Positions 17,143-26,430 of a stretch of 64,000 nucleotides of DNA are shown here, in pieces. The DNA lies in assembly GCA_945877235.1 (NCBI GenBank), contig CAMCRF010000001.1, positions 248,001 through 312,000 of the forward strand. Direction: 5' to 3'. Each line of letters starts with the position of its first letter. Position 1 is the stretch's first letter. Below the pieces are notes generated by a model. That model did no database searches, was not told the origin of the DNA, and saw only the letters and a list, made by a program, of their open reading frames with translations. The DNA comes from Bordetella parapertussis (lineage in GTDB: Bacteria; Pseudomonadota; Gammaproteobacteria; Burkholderiales; Burkholderiaceae_A). A program made the position numbers and the translations under genes.

Positions 17143-19524
17143 TTATCCTCTCGCCATTTTAATGGCCTCCCACACGCGGTGGGATGTGGCCGGCATGTCC
17201 AAGTCCTTCACACCCAGCGGTGCGAGGGCGTCGAGCACAGCATTCATGACAGCAGGAGGGGATCCGATTGCACCCGCTTCGCCGCAGCCCTTCGTCCCCA
17301 GCGGGTTCGTCGTGCAAGGTGTGCAGACATGCGCAATCTGGAAGTTGGGCAGATCGTCGGCGCGTGGCATGGCGTAGTCCATGAACGAGCCGGTCAACAG
17401 CTGCCCCGTCTCACGGTCATAAACACAGTTCTCCAGCAGGGCCTGACCAATACCCTGCGCCAAACCGCCATGGACCTGACCTTCCACAATCATCGGGTTG
17501 ATGATGACCCCAAAGTCGTCGACAGCAGTGAACCGATCGATGCGCACCTCACCTGTCTTCGGATTGATCTCAACCTCGCAGATGTAGGTGCCCGATGGAT
17601 AGGTGAAGTTGGTGGGATCGTAGAACGCTGTCTCGTTGAGCCCTGGTTCCAGCTTGTCGAGTGGATAGTTGTGCGGGACATAGGCTGTCAACGCAATCTG
17701 TGCGAATGGAACCTTCTTGTCGGTTCCCTTCACCACAAACTCTCCGTTGCTGAAGTCAATATCCGTGTCATTGGCCTCAAGCAGATGGGCAGCAATCTTT
17801 TTGGCTTTTGCCTCAATCTTGTCGAGTGCGCGCATGATTGCGGAGCCACCAACCGAAATAGACCGAGACCCGTAAGTGCCCATACCAAAGGGCACCCGGC
17901 CAGTGTCTCCGTGAACGATGTCCACGTTCTCGACTGGGATGCCTAGGCGCGCTGCAACGACTTGGGCAAATGTGGTCTCGTGACCTTGGCCATGGCTATG
18001 GGAACCGGTAAACACGGTCACGCTCCCGGTGGGATGCACCCTCACCTCCCCGCACTCAAACAGTCCTGCTCGTGCGCCCAATGCACCTGCAATATTCGAA
18101 GGCGCCAGACCACAGGCCTCGATATAGCTCGAGTAGCCAAGCCCCCTCACCATGCCTTTGGCTTCACTCGCCGCTCGACGAGCTGCAAAGCCAGCGACAT
18201 CCGCGAGTTCATTGGCCTTGTCGAGGCACTGGTTGTAGTCACCCGTGTCGTATTGGAGGGCTACTGGAGTCTGATAGGGGAACTGGGTAATAAAGTTGCG
18301 GCGACGAATCTCGTCCTGCGAGAGGCCAAGCTCCCACCCGGCCCGACTCACAATGCGCTCGAGCAGATAGGTCGCCTCAGGACGACCAGCGCCGCGGTAG
18401 GCATCAACAGGTGCTGTATTCGTAAACCAGGCATCGACCTCAACGTAAATCTGGGGCGTCGTGTACTGCCCTGCCAACAACGTAGCGTAGAGAATCGTTG
18501 GAATGGCAGTGGAGAATGTGGAGAGATAGGCGCCCAGGTTTGCGTCGGTCTTCACCCGAAACGCGAGGAAGCGACCGTCTTTGTCCATGGCCAGCTCTGC
18601 ATGAGTCACATGGTCGCGACCGTGGGCATCAGACAGGAATGCCTCGTTCCGGTCCGCTGTCCACTTGACCGTTTTGTTGAGCTTCTTAGCCGCCCAGGTC
18701 ACACACACATCTTCTGCGTAGAGATAGATCTTGGACCCAAAGCCACCACCCACATCGGGTGCAATGACCCGAACCTTGTGCTCTGGCAAGCCCATGACGA
18801 ACGCCGTCAATAACAAACGCTCGACGTGTGGGTTCTGGTTGGCTACGTAAAGCGTGTACTCGTCGCTTGCGCGGTTGTAGCAGCCGATTGCAGCGCGGGG
18901 CTCGAGCGCGTTAGGGATAAGCCGATTATTCACCAGGTCGATCTTGGTGACATGAGCTGCGTTCGCAAATGCTGCATCGACCTGCGCTTGATCGCCAATC
19001 GCCCACTTGTAGCAATGATTGTCGGGCGCCTGATCGTGGATCGACGGGGCCCCGGCGGCCTTGGCATCTCGAACGTCCACGACTGCATGCAAGGCCTCGT
19101 AGTCCACCTCGACCAACTCTGCCGCATTACGGGCCTGGTCGAGCGTCTCTGCGATGACCATGGCGACATGGTCGCCCACGTACCGCACTTTTCCTTGCGC
19201 AAGGATGGGGTGTGGGGGCTCTTTCATGGGCTCACCGTTGGTGCTGGTGATCAACCAGCCGCAGGGAAGACCACCCACCTTGTCGGCTGCAACATCCTCG
19301 CCGTCGAAGACTGCGATCACCCCAGGGGCAGCAAGTGCAGCCGCCTTCGAGATGCTGCGAATCCGTGCATGCGCATGAGGCGAGCGGACAAAGACGGCAT
19401 ACGTCATGTCAGCAAGCTTCACGTCATCGGTGTACTGACCCGCACCGGTTAGAAAACGAAGGTCTTCCTTGCGAAGGACGGACTCCCCAATGTGGGGCAG
19501 CGAGGCAAAATCTTGAGCACCCAT
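17143..19524 (-). CDS. coxL: Molybdopterin large subunit, form II CoxL-like hydroxylase
   Basis: The 793-residue Mo-binding subunit has [20 protein letters not shown] and the C-terminal [10 protein letters not shown] containing the catalytic Glu. The active-site loop reads AYRGAGR (375-381), the signature of form II (BMS-type) proteins, and lacks the Cys that ligates Cu in true CO dehydrogenase. It may oxidise an aldehyde, N-heterocycle or other small molecule rather than CO; any CO activity would be weak. The ATG at 19524 has AAGGAG eleven bases upstream. The ORF start at 19587 would overlap coxS. Confidence 0.93.
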   Translation of the reverse strand: MGAQDFASLPHIGESVLRKEDLRFLTGAGQYTDDVKLADMTYAVFVRSPHAHARIRSISKAAALAAPGVIAVFDGEDVAADKVGGLPCGWLITSTNGEPMKEPPHPILAQGKVRYVGDHVAMVIAETLDQARNAAELVEVDYEALHAVVDVRDAKAAGAPSIHDQAPDNHCYKWAIGDQAQVDAAFANAAHVTKIDLVNNRLIPNALEPRAAIGCYNRASDEYTLYVANQNPHVERLLLTAFVMGLPEHKVRVIAPDVGGGFGSKIYLYAEDVCVTWAAKKLNKTVKWTADRNEAFLSDAHGRDHVTHAELAMDKDGRFLAFRVKTDANLGAYLSTFSTAIPTILYATLLAGQYTTPQIYVEVDAWFTNTAPVDAYRGAGRPEATYLLERIVSRAGWELGLSQDEIRRRNFITQFPYQTPVALQYDTGDYNQCLDKANELADVAGFAARRAASEAKGMVRGLGYSSYIEACGLAPSNIAGALGARAGLFECGEVRVHPTGSVTVFTGSHSHGQGHETTFAQVVAARLGIPVENVDIVHGDTGRVPFGMGTYGSRSISVGGSAIMRALDKIEAKAKKIAAHLLEANDTDIDFSNGEFVVKGTDKKVPFAQIALTAYVPHNYPLDKLEPGLNETAFYDPTNFTYPSGTYICEVEINPKTGEVRIDRFTAVDDFGVIINPMIVEGQVHGGLAQGIGQALLENCVYDRETGQLLTGSFMDYAMPRADDLPNFQIAHVCTPCTTNPLGTKGCGEAGAIGSPPAVMNAVLDALAPLGVKDLDMPATSHRVWEAIKMARG

Positions 19525-19540
19525 TCTGTTCTCTCCTTGG

Positions 19541-20011
19541 TTACGCTGCAGCCATAGCCTTCGCACCCTGCGCGACGGCCTTGACAATGTTTTGATATCC
19601 AGTGCATCGGCAGATGTTGCCCTCGAGCAGATCGCGAATCTCTTGCTCGGAAGCGCCTGGGTTTTTCTGGCAGAGGTCGATTGCGCTCATGACCATGCCT
19701 GGGGTGCAAAAGCCGCATTGAAGGCCATGGCACTCTTTAAAAGCAGTCTGCATCGGGTGTAGCGTGCCGTCGGCGGCGGCAAGGCCCTCAATCGTCTGTA
19801 CGGATGCACCCTCTGCTTGAGCTAACAACATGTTGCAGCTCTTTACGGCATTGCCGTTGACCAGCACTGTGCACGCACCGCACTGTGCTGTATCGCAGCC
19901 AACATGAGCGCCCGTGAGCCTCAAGTGCTCACGCAGGGCTTGAATCAAAAGGGTCTGGGGTTCTGCTGCAACGGTTACGGCCTTGCCATTAACGGTGAGT
20001 GAGACCTGCAT
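19541..20011 (-). CDS. coxS: [2Fe-2S] small subunit (CoxS-like), form II operon
   Basis: The 156-residue electron-transfer subunit has a plant-ferredoxin N-terminal domain with Cys39, 44, 47 and 59. The C-terminal helical domain has Cys99, 102, 134 and 136 (CGFC and CRC motifs), two [2Fe-2S] clusters in all. It passes electrons from the Mo centre to the flavin subunit. It is the first hydroxylase cistron, with AGGAGG about nine bases before its ATG, and precedes coxL by 16 bases. A 67-base gap separates it from the MpaB-like gene upstream. Confidence 0.95.
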   Translation of the reverse strand: MQVSLTVNGKAVTVAAEPQTLLIQALREHLRLTGAHVGCDTAQCGACTVLVNGNAVKSCNMLLAQAEGASVQTIEGLAAADGTLHPMQTAFKECHGLQCGFCTPGMVMSAIDLCQKNPGASEQEIRDLLEGNICRCTGYQNIVKAVAQGAKAMAAA

Positions 20012-20078
20012 GAGCGGCTGCCTCCTGTGGGGTGTGGGATATCAACCCCATGACCATAGGATGCCGCCGAGGGATCAC

Positions 20079-20963
20079 CTACTGGGGAAAGCCCGAGGTA
20101 TTCATTCGCCGGCGCGCATGGGCTGCAACACCGTCCTTGAGGGCTTCTCGAATGGGAAGCGCCATGCCCTGAATGGCGAGGCCCAGAAATCCTCGTTCGG
20201 CGAGGGAGACGGGTCCGAGAAGCATGATCTGACGGGCCCAAGGCGGCAGGTCGGCGAGTGCAGAGCGGTAAAAGACACGCAGCATGGGCCGCTGGCTCAT
20301 GGGAGCGGGAAATGACTCGAGCAACCTGAGAACGCTCTGGGCCCGAGCACCAAAGACGAGCTCCGACCGAAACGCAGCCAAAGCAGCCTCAACACCCGCG
20401 CGCGTTGTGGGGAGATTGGGAGCACCGAGCAGCCCTCCGAGGACAGCCATCTCGGCAAAGTACTGATCTTGCTCTTGCTGAGAACAATGAGGGTTCACGT
20501 ATCGAACGTAGGCCGTAAGAAAGCTCCAGCATTCAGTGAGGTGGACCCATGTGAGCAGGTGGGGGTCTTTGGCTGCATACGGTCGCCCATGCTCATCTAG
20601 GCCCTGAACGGCAGCGTGGATTCGGTTGACACGATCAATGGAGGCAAGCGCCATCTCTCGCCCCCCATAGGTGGTAGCAGCAACGAATCCTGCTGTTCTG
20701 GCCAGTCGGCCCTGAAGGTCTTGCCGAAAGCTTGAGTGATCCCACACCCCAGCCAGTGCACCAGGATGCAAGGCTTGGAGCAGAAGGGCTCGAATACCGC
20801 CCACCATCATGCTGGTGAAATCCGCGTGGACCAGCCACGCACTGGAACGAGGGCCAAAGAGGCCAGGATCGCCCTTCGGCTCTAAATACGCAATGGGTGG
20901 CCCCTTGCTTCCCACGATTCTGCGAATCGTGCTCCTGAGCGGAGCCCAAGGGTCAAGGCTCAT
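20079..20963 (-). CDS. MpaB/Lcp-like oxygenase (DUF2236 family)
   Basis: The 294-residue protein resembles the family that includes fungal MpaB and bacterial latex-clearing protein. Supporting segments are WLVHADFTSMMVGGIRALLLQALHP near residues 43-67, and then HLLTWVHLTECWSFL. Family members are haem-b oxygenases or oxidoreductases; the substrate here is unknown. The ATG at 20963 begins the family-like sequence. The longer frame reaching 21281 passes through the lipoprotein gene in another phase and is not supported. It is on the same strand as the form II operon, 67 bases before coxS, and 8 bases behind the small lipoprotein. Confidence 0.75.
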   Translation of the reverse strand: MSLDPWAPLRSTIRRIVGSKGPPIAYLEPKGDPGLFGPRSSAWLVHADFTSMMVGGIRALLLQALHPGALAGVWDHSSFRQDLQGRLARTAGFVAATTYGGREMALASIDRVNRIHAAVQGLDEHGRPYAAKDPHLLTWVHLTECWSFLTAYVRYVNPHCSQQEQDQYFAEMAVLGGLLGAPNLPTTRAGVEAALAAFRSELVFGARAQSVLRLLESFPAPMSQRPMLRVFYRSALADLPPWARQIMLLGPVSLAERGFLGLAIQGMALPIREALKDGVAAHARRRMNTSGFPQ

Positions 20964-20971
20964 GTTGTCGG

Positions 20972-21172
20972 TTATTTCTTCTTTTGCTTTTCTTCGTCGC
21001 TGCCGCTGGGGATCATGGCCTCTACGACGGCGCCGGTCGCCTTCACCCCAACTCCGACCACGGTAGCGGTTGCCGTCACGGCGGCATCGGCCACAGCCAC
21101 CACTGCACAGCCTTGTAGCATCACGCCAACAACGATCATGATCCCAAGCGTCACAACACGCGGATTTTTCAC
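20972..21172 (-). CDS. Small lipoprotein
   Basis: The 66-residue product starts at GTG (21172) with GGGGAG eight bases upstream. A short positive N-terminus and a hydrophobic stretch lead to the lipobox MLQGC at about residues 17-21. The mature part is Ala/Val-rich (VVAVADAAVTATATVVGVGV) and ends in a highly charged Glu/Lys tail (SDEEKQKKK). It is probably an inner- or outer-membrane lipoprotein of unknown role. It leads the run into the MpaB-like and form II genes on the minus strand. Confidence 0.62.
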   Translation of the reverse strand: MKNPRVVTLGIMIVVGVMLQGCAVVAVADAAVTATATVVGVGVKATGAVVEAMIPSGSDEEKQKKK

Positions 21173-21307
21173 CAGAATCTCCCCAAGTCCTGTAGGATGT
21201 CGTGCAGCGCACAACGATGCGCCATCTTAATCCTGCTGCCCTCTGTTCGGAAGTTGGTCCCGACAGCAACATCAGATCCATCGGGCGGCTCTAATTGAAA
21301 GCCACCC

Positions 21308-22720
21308 TTGACGAAATTTACTGATCTCGGGCTCGCAGAGCCCATTCTGAAGTCCATTCAAACAGAGGGTTACGATACCCCCACCCCTATTCAGGCGCAG
21401 GTCATTCCACTCATGCTTGCAGGTCAAGACGTGTTGGGCATTGCCCAGACTGGCACGGGCAAGACCGCCGCTTTTGTGCTGCCCCTGCTCCACAAGCTCG
21501 AGTCCCAACGCAAAACGCCTCTTCAGCCACGCATGCCCAAGAGCTGCAAGGCACTCATTCTTGCACCCACACGCGAGCTTGCCAGTCAAATTCTGGAAAG
21601 CGTGCGCACCTATGGTCGGCATCTCCACCTCACCAGCGCGCTCGTGGTAGGCGGAGCAAATCCATCCCCCCAGATTCGTGCCCTTTCCCAAGGCCTCGAT
21701 ATTCTGGTGGCAACACCCGGTAGGCTGCTTGATCACCTGCAGGCAAAGCACGCAAGGCTGGACCAAACCCATACCATCATCCTCGACGAAGCGGACCAGA
21801 TGATGGATCTGGGCTTTATGCCCGCCATTCGCGATCTCCTAGCCCGACTGCCAAAGTCGCGTCAGACCCTTTTGCTATCAGCCACCATGCCAACGGATAT
21901 TCGTCGCTTGGCAGACGAGTTTTTGCAGAACCCAGCAGAGGTTTCTGTGGCTCAGCACTCAAAGCCCATCGAGCGGATTGCGCAGCACCTCATCATGGTC
22001 GACCCAGGCAAGAAACCAGATGCGTTGCTCGACCTGCTTGCTGCCCCAGAGGTAGAGCAAGCGATTGTTTTTACGCGGACCAAACATGGGGCAGACCGTG
22101 TGCAGAAGCACATTCGAGATCATGGCCACTTTGCGGTGTCTATACACGGCGACAAAACACAGGGGCAGCGAGATCGCGCGCTCGCAGCATTCCGAACCGG
22201 CAAAATGCGAGTCCTCGTGGCCACCGACGTTGCGGCCCGGGGTATCGACATCGACACCGTCACCCATGTTGTGAACTACGACATGCCCATCATTCCCGAA
22301 GCGTATGTCCACCGCATTGGGCGAACCGGGCGTGCGGGCCGAAGTGGGACTGCCTATTCGCTCTGCGAGCCTAGTGAGATTGGCCTTGCCATTCAGATTG
22401 AAAGGCTCACGGGTCAAACGCTACTTCCCGAGGGCGTGCGCCGGCAGCGCCCTGGTGGACCACGCCCCGGAAACCGGCCAGGCGGAAAGCCCGCCCAGCG
22501 GCCGAGTGGTGCCCGCCCAAGTGGCCCTCGCCCCCATGCACCCAAACCCTCTAGCGGCAAGCCCGCTGGTGCAAAGCCGCTCTCAGCCAAGCCCGCATCG
22601 TCGTCAAAGCCCACATCGTCGTCAAAGCCCACTGCGAGCCGACCTGCTGGTGGTGCGAAGCCGGCTGCCAACGGTTCAAAATATAGCCATGGAAAGCGTA
22701 CCAACTCCCCTCAGCGCTGA
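21308..22720 (+). CDS. rhlE: DEAD-box RNA helicase, RhlE type
   Basis: The 470-residue helicase shows the Q motif (TPIQAQVIP), AQTGTGKT, PTRELA, LDEAD, SAT and the C-terminal VATDVAARGIDID and HRIGRTGRAG. A basic tail of about 90 residues rich in Pro, Lys, Ser and Gly follows. RhlE-type enzymes remodel structured RNA in ribosome assembly and decay. The start is TTG at 21308, the first possible start after an in-frame TGA at 21296, and it has no obvious ribosome site. The tail contains an 18-bp tandem duplication. The last 32 bases overlap the Lon-N gene. Confidence 0.92.
   Translation: MTKFTDLGLAEPILKSIQTEGYDTPTPIQAQVIPLMLAGQDVLGIAQTGTGKTAAFVLPLLHKLESQRKTPLQPRMPKSCKALILAPTRELASQILESVRTYGRHLHLTSALVVGGANPSPQIRALSQGLDILVATPGRLLDHLQAKHARLDQTHTIILDEADQMMDLGFMPAIRDLLARLPKSRQTLLLSATMPTDIRRLADEFLQNPAEVSVAQHSKPIERIAQHLIMVDPGKKPDALLDLLAAPEVEQAIVFTRTKHGADRVQKHIRDHGHFAVSIHGDKTQGQRDRALAAFRTGKMRVLVATDVAARGIDIDTVTHVVNYDMPIIPEAYVHRIGRTGRAGRSGTAYSLCEPSEIGLAIQIERLTGQTLLPEGVRRQRPGGPRPGNRPGGKPAQRPSGARPSGPRPHAPKPSSGKPAGAKPLSAKPASSSKPTSSSKPTASRPAGGAKPAANGSKYSHGKRTNSPQR
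22596..22631 (+). repeat. Perfect 18-bp tandem duplication inside the helicase tail
   Basis: The unit CATCGTCGTCAAAGCCCA occurs twice head to tail (22596-22613 and 22614-22631) and encodes the repeated peptide (A/T)SSSKPT in frame. It looks like replication slippage in the low-complexity C-terminal region of the helicase. Copy number may vary between strains. Confidence 0.9.
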
Positions 22721-23345
22721 GCTGCGCACCTCGCTACCCCTTTTTCCGCTGCAGCATGGGCTCTTTCCCGACGGGCTTATGTCGCTCCAGATCTTTGAGG
22801 TGCGTTACCTCGATATGGTCAAGAAGGCTGTTGCCAACAAGACCCCTTTCGGGATCATTGGCATTGAAACCGGTCACGAGGTAAACCGACCGGGCGAGTC
22901 CCTTCGCTTGCGACCCATCGGCTGCCTTGCTGAAATCATCGAGCACGACATGCTGCAACCCGCGCTCTATTTCATTCGAATTCGTGGTTCGGAGCGATTC
23001 CGTCTCACTCAGGCTGAGCAAGGGCGATATGGGCTCTGGCTGGGTCAGGTAGAGCCGCTGGACCCAGACCCCGCGATTGCCATTCCCGATTCACTTCAGC
23101 CGCTTGCGAACCGACTGGGGCGGCTCATTGCCGATCTTCAGCGCAAGCGCGTACCCGCTGCCCAAATGCCCATACTGGCGCCCTACCGACTCGATGAGTG
23201 CGGGTGGGTGGCCAATCGGTGGGCCGAGCTCATGCCGCTCACGCCTGCAGAGCAGCAATCTCTCCTTGACTGCCACGACCCTCTTGAGCGTTTGGTGAAT
23301 CTGGGAAAGCTTGCCCCCGGCCTCTTCGAAGCCTTCGACACCTAA
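22689..23345 (+). CDS. Lon N-terminal-domain (substrate-binding) protein
   Basis: The 218-residue protein consists of a stand-alone Lon/PUA-like N-terminal domain (LPLFPLQHGLFPDGLMSLQI, FEVRYLDMV, FGIIGIETG, GCLAEI) without ATPase or protease domains. Such proteins are common in proteobacteria and are thought to bind substrate or partner proteins; the role is unknown. The ATG at 22689 is internal to the last codons of the helicase gene, a 32-base overlap that suggests coupling. Uup follows after five bases. The longer frame from 22305 is a helicase shadow. Confidence 0.82.
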   Translation: MESVPTPLSAELRTSLPLFPLQHGLFPDGLMSLQIFEVRYLDMVKKAVANKTPFGIIGIETGHEVNRPGESLRLRPIGCLAEIIEHDMLQPALYFIRIRGSERFRLTQAEQGRYGLWLGQVEPLDPDPAIAIPDSLQPLANRLGRLIADLQRKRVPAAQMPILAPYRLDECGWVANRWAELMPLTPAEQQSLLDCHDPLERLVNLGKLAPGLFEAFDT

Positions 23346-23350
23346 AGCCC

Positions 23351-25234
23351 ATGTCACTCTTGGTTATGTCCGATGCGCAGTTGGCCTTCGGGCATCTTCC
23401 CCTCTTGGACCATACTGGGTTTGCTCTCGAGTCGGGCGAGCGACTCGGACTGATCGGGCGAAATGGCACCGGCAAATCGAGTCTGCTGAAAATTCTTGCG
23501 GGTCTCTCAAAGCTAGACGACGGAAGTCTTCAGATGCAGCAGGGCCTTCACATGACGTATGTGGCCCAGGAGCCAATGCTCAATCCCGATCACAGCGTAT
23601 TCGACGCGGTTGCCGAGGGCCTCTCAGACGTGCAGCGCTTGCGAAAGCGCTACGAGGAACTTGCACTTGATCCCGATGCCCATGAGGCGCTTGACGCCAT
23701 TCAGAGCGAGCTCGATGCGCGAGGAGGTTGGTCCTGGGAGCAGCGCGTGCAGGAAACACTCGACCGACTCGGCCTCGAAGGAGACTCCCTTGTCGGGCAA
23801 CTCTCGGGCGGCCAACGCAAGCGCGTTGCCCTGGCACAAGCCCTGGTCACCCAGCCCGATGTCTTGCTCCTCGATGAGCCCACCAACCACCTCGATATCC
23901 AATCGATCGAGTGGCTCGAGTCTCTGCTCTGCAGTCATCGGGGTGCCATGGTCATGATTACCCACGATCGACGATTCCTAGACGCAGTCTGCACAGGAAT
24001 ACTTGAGCTCGACCGTGGGCAGCTGCAGCGGTACCCGGGTCGCTTCAGTGAGTATCTGGTCCAGAAGGAGCAGGCGCTCGAATCTGAATCACTTGCCAAC
24101 GCCAGAGCAGACAAGCTCCTCGCCCAAGAGGAAGTCTGGTCCAGAAAAGGGGTTGAGGCCCGAAGAACGAAGTCAGTGGGCCGATTGGCGCGCCTCGAGC
24201 AGCTTCGTGAGGCGCGGGCAGCAAGGCGCGAGGTCATGGGCCAGGTGCAGCTCTCTGTCGCAAGCGGTGAACGCAGTGGCAAGATCGTGTCACGGCTATC
24301 CAATGTAGACAAATCTTTCGGGTCGAAAACCATTCTTCAGGATTTGAGCTTCACTGTGCTGAGGGGTGACAAGATTGGGCTCATCGGACCAAACGGCGTG
24401 GGCAAATCGACCTTGCTCAAGATCATCCTCGGTGGTCTCACGCCCGATTCGGGTCATGTCGAGACAGGCACCAAGATCCAGGTCGCCTACTTCGACCAGA
24501 TGCGTGAGGGGCTCAATCTAGAAGCCACCCTCGCTGACACGATCAGCCCGGGCAGCGAGTGGATCGAGATCGGCGATTCCCGGCAGCATGTACGCAGCTA
24601 CCTTGGGCAGTTCCTCTTCCCTGCTGAACGCGCTCAATCGCCCGTCAGCAGTCTCTCCGGGGGGGAGAGAAACCGGCTCTTGCTCGCTCGGCTCTTTGCC
24701 CGACCAGCGAACGTTCTCGTGCTCGACGAGCCCACCAATGACCTCGATATCGAGACGCTAGACCTGCTTGAGCAACTCCTGCAAGACTATGCAGGCACGG
24801 TCTTTCTCGTGAGCCACGACCGCGATTTTGTCGATCATGTTGTGACCAGCATCTTGGCCTACGAGTCGCCTGGGCGGTGGAAGGAATACGAGGGCGGCTA
24901 CGACGACTACGTGCTCCAACGATCGCGAAGCCTGAGTCCCTCGCAGGCCGTCAAGGCATCCAAGCCCGCCTCGCCGCCGGTACCGAATATCGTCGGGCGA
25001 CCGCCCCAAAGACTCAACAGCAAAGAAAAAAAAGAGCTCGAGGCTTTGCCGCTGCAGATCGAAGCATTGGAAGCAGCGCTTGATGCGATTCATCACAAGC
25101 TATCGGACCCAGAAATTTACAAGTCACGCCCTCATGAGATTCCCGCTCTTCAGGACAAACAGGCTGAACTTGAGGGGGATATCGGGAAAGCCATGAGCCG
25201 GTGGGAGGCACTCCTGGCGAGAGAGGGGCAATAA
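23351..25234 (+). CDS. uup: ABC-F family ATPase Uup
   Basis: The 627-residue soluble protein has two ABC domains (Walker A GRNGTGKSS and GPNGVGKST; signatures LSGGQRKR and LSGGERNR; LLLDEPTNHLD and LVLDEPTNDLD) joined by a charged linker. A C-terminal coiled coil (KEKKELEALPLQIEALE) is diagnostic of Uup. No membrane domain is present. ABC-F proteins act on the ribosome, and Uup also affects transposon excision and branched DNA. It ends seven bases before the xdhC start. Confidence 0.93.
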   Translation: MSLLVMSDAQLAFGHLPLLDHTGFALESGERLGLIGRNGTGKSSLLKILAGLSKLDDGSLQMQQGLHMTYVAQEPMLNPDHSVFDAVAEGLSDVQRLRKRYEELALDPDAHEALDAIQSELDARGGWSWEQRVQETLDRLGLEGDSLVGQLSGGQRKRVALAQALVTQPDVLLLDEPTNHLDIQSIEWLESLLCSHRGAMVMITHDRRFLDAVCTGILELDRGQLQRYPGRFSEYLVQKEQALESESLANARADKLLAQEEVWSRKGVEARRTKSVGRLARLEQLREARAARREVMGQVQLSVASGERSGKIVSRLSNVDKSFGSKTILQDLSFTVLRGDKIGLIGPNGVGKSTLLKIILGGLTPDSGHVETGTKIQVAYFDQMREGLNLEATLADTISPGSEWIEIGDSRQHVRSYLGQFLFPAERAQSPVSSLSGGERNRLLLARLFARPANVLVLDEPTNDLDIETLDLLEQLLQDYAGTVFLVSHDRDFVDHVVTSILAYESPGRWKEYEGGYDDYVLQRSRSLSPSQAVKASKPASPPVPNIVGRPPQRLNSKEKKELEALPLQIEALEAALDAIHHKLSDPEIYKSRPHEIPALQDKQAELEGDIGKAMSRWEALLAREGQ

Positions 25235-25241
25235 TGCGCGC

Positions 25242-26312
25242 ATGGAAAACCTCGACCTTGTTGTCCTGAGGACACTGCGGGACTGGAGAAAATCCGGGCA
25301 GCGAGCGCTGCTCGCAACAGTGGTGCGTACGTGGGGCTCCTCTCCTAGGCCCATTGGCTCAACCATGGCACTCGCGGCCTCTGGGGCTGTGGTGGGCAGC
25401 GTGTCCGGGGGATGCATCGAGGATGACCTCCTCAAGAAATTCTCACTCGCGCGCCGCTCTGCGGACTCCGCTCCAAGCCCCGAGTCGGTCATTCCCGATG
25501 GCCCTCCAGCGCGTCTCACCTATGGCATTTCGGCAGACGAGGCGCATCGATTTGGGCTTCCCTGCGGCGGCACTCTGGAGCTCTTGCTGGAGTTCAATCC
25601 CGACCCAGAATGCCTAGAGGCACTTGTTCAAGGACTGGAGCGCGGTGAACTGGTCCGACGCACCACAGACCTCAGCGATGGAGCGGTGACGCTCACCACT
25701 GCTGAGCAGCCCAGTGAGCTCAGCATCAGCCCAACACAGTTGGTGAACTGCTTCGGGCCCGCCTACCGCATGCTGCTCATCGGTGCGGGCCAGCTCACGG
25801 AGTATCTTGCCACCATGGCCAGCTTTTCGGGCTTTCAAGTCACAGTCTGTGATCCAAGGCCTGAATACCGCTTCGGCTGGAGCCTTGCAAATGTCACGCT
25901 CGTTACGGAATGGCCTGACGATGTGGTCCAAGGATTTCGACTCGACCGACGCAGCTGCGTCATTGCCCTCACACATGATCCAAAGCTCGACGACCTGGCT
26001 CTCTTGGAGGCCTTGGGTTCTCCGGCGTTTTACGTCGGAGCAATCGGCTCCCGGCGCAATAACCTTCAAAGACACGCGCGGCTCATTGAGCACTTTGGCC
26101 ATAGTGAAGAAAGCCTCAAGGACCTGAGAGGCCCAATAGGCATTTACATCGGGAGCAAAACCCCCGCAGAGATTGCCGTCAGCGTAATGGCAGAGGTGCT
26201 TGCAGTGAAAAACGGCGTTCCGCTTCCGAGAGATCTGGCCGTCGGGGTCGCAAAAGCCCGAGCCGGCATTGCATTGAGCGATCAGGAGGACCCGAACGCC
26301 TGCTCCACCTAG
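25242..26312 (+). CDS. xdhC: XdhC/CoxI family maturation protein
   Basis: The 356-residue protein has an N-terminal XdhC_CoxI domain (TWGSSPRPIGS, GSVSGGCIEDDL with the conserved Cys) and a C-terminal Rossmann domain (LLIGAGQLTEYLA; FYVGAIGSRRNN; GIYIGSKTPAEIA). XdhC proteins bind molybdenum cofactor and help install the terminal sulphido ligand in xanthine-oxidase-family enzymes. It lies 118 bases upstream of the form I CO dehydrogenase operon and could serve both cox operons. A second, shorter XdhC-family gene (coxF) is at 32930. Confidence 0.9.
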   Translation: MENLDLVVLRTLRDWRKSGQRALLATVVRTWGSSPRPIGSTMALAASGAVVGSVSGGCIEDDLLKKFSLARRSADSAPSPESVIPDGPPARLTYGISADEAHRFGLPCGGTLELLLEFNPDPECLEALVQGLERGELVRRTTDLSDGAVTLTTAEQPSELSISPTQLVNCFGPAYRMLLIGAGQLTEYLATMASFSGFQVTVCDPRPEYRFGWSLANVTLVTEWPDDVVQGFRLDRRSCVIALTHDPKLDDLALLEALGSPAFYVGAIGSRRNNLQRHARLIEHFGHSEESLKDLRGPIGIYIGSKTPAEIAVSVMAEVLAVKNGVPLPRDLAVGVAKARAGIALSDQEDPNACST

Positions 26313-26377
26313 CTCAGGGTTCACCCTTACCTCGAAAGTACTAGGTCGACACTGAGCTTCTGGAGGCGGATGCTCTC

Positions 26378-26406
26378 TTGGACAAATAAAAGAAGTCCTG
26401 TCTAAG
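26378..26406 (+). promoter_or_regulatory. Candidate promoter of the form I CO dehydrogenase operon
   Basis: In the 118-base gap before coxM, TTGGAC (26378-26383) and TCTAAG (26401-26406) are separated by 17 bases, a modest sigma-70-like match (3/6 and 4/6). No clear activator site was found. This is the only non-coding space in front of the operon, so the control region must be here or upstream of xdhC. Confidence 0.3.
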
Positions 26407-26430
26407 CCTTCCATGTCCTAGGAGCTCCAA

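Noticed and set aside
17137..19452. Series of long plus-strand open frames antisense to the form II coxL
   Set aside because: All are shadows of a conserved molybdenum hydroxylase gene; none resembles a protein family.
20964..21281. Upstream extension of the MpaB-like frame to give a 400-residue protein
   Set aside because: The extra part is Cys/Arg/Gly-rich, overlaps the lipoprotein gene in another phase and has no family-like content.
25614..26414. 266-codon minus-strand frame across xdhC and the coxM upstream region
   Set aside because: Antisense to xdhC, no family signature, no ribosome site.
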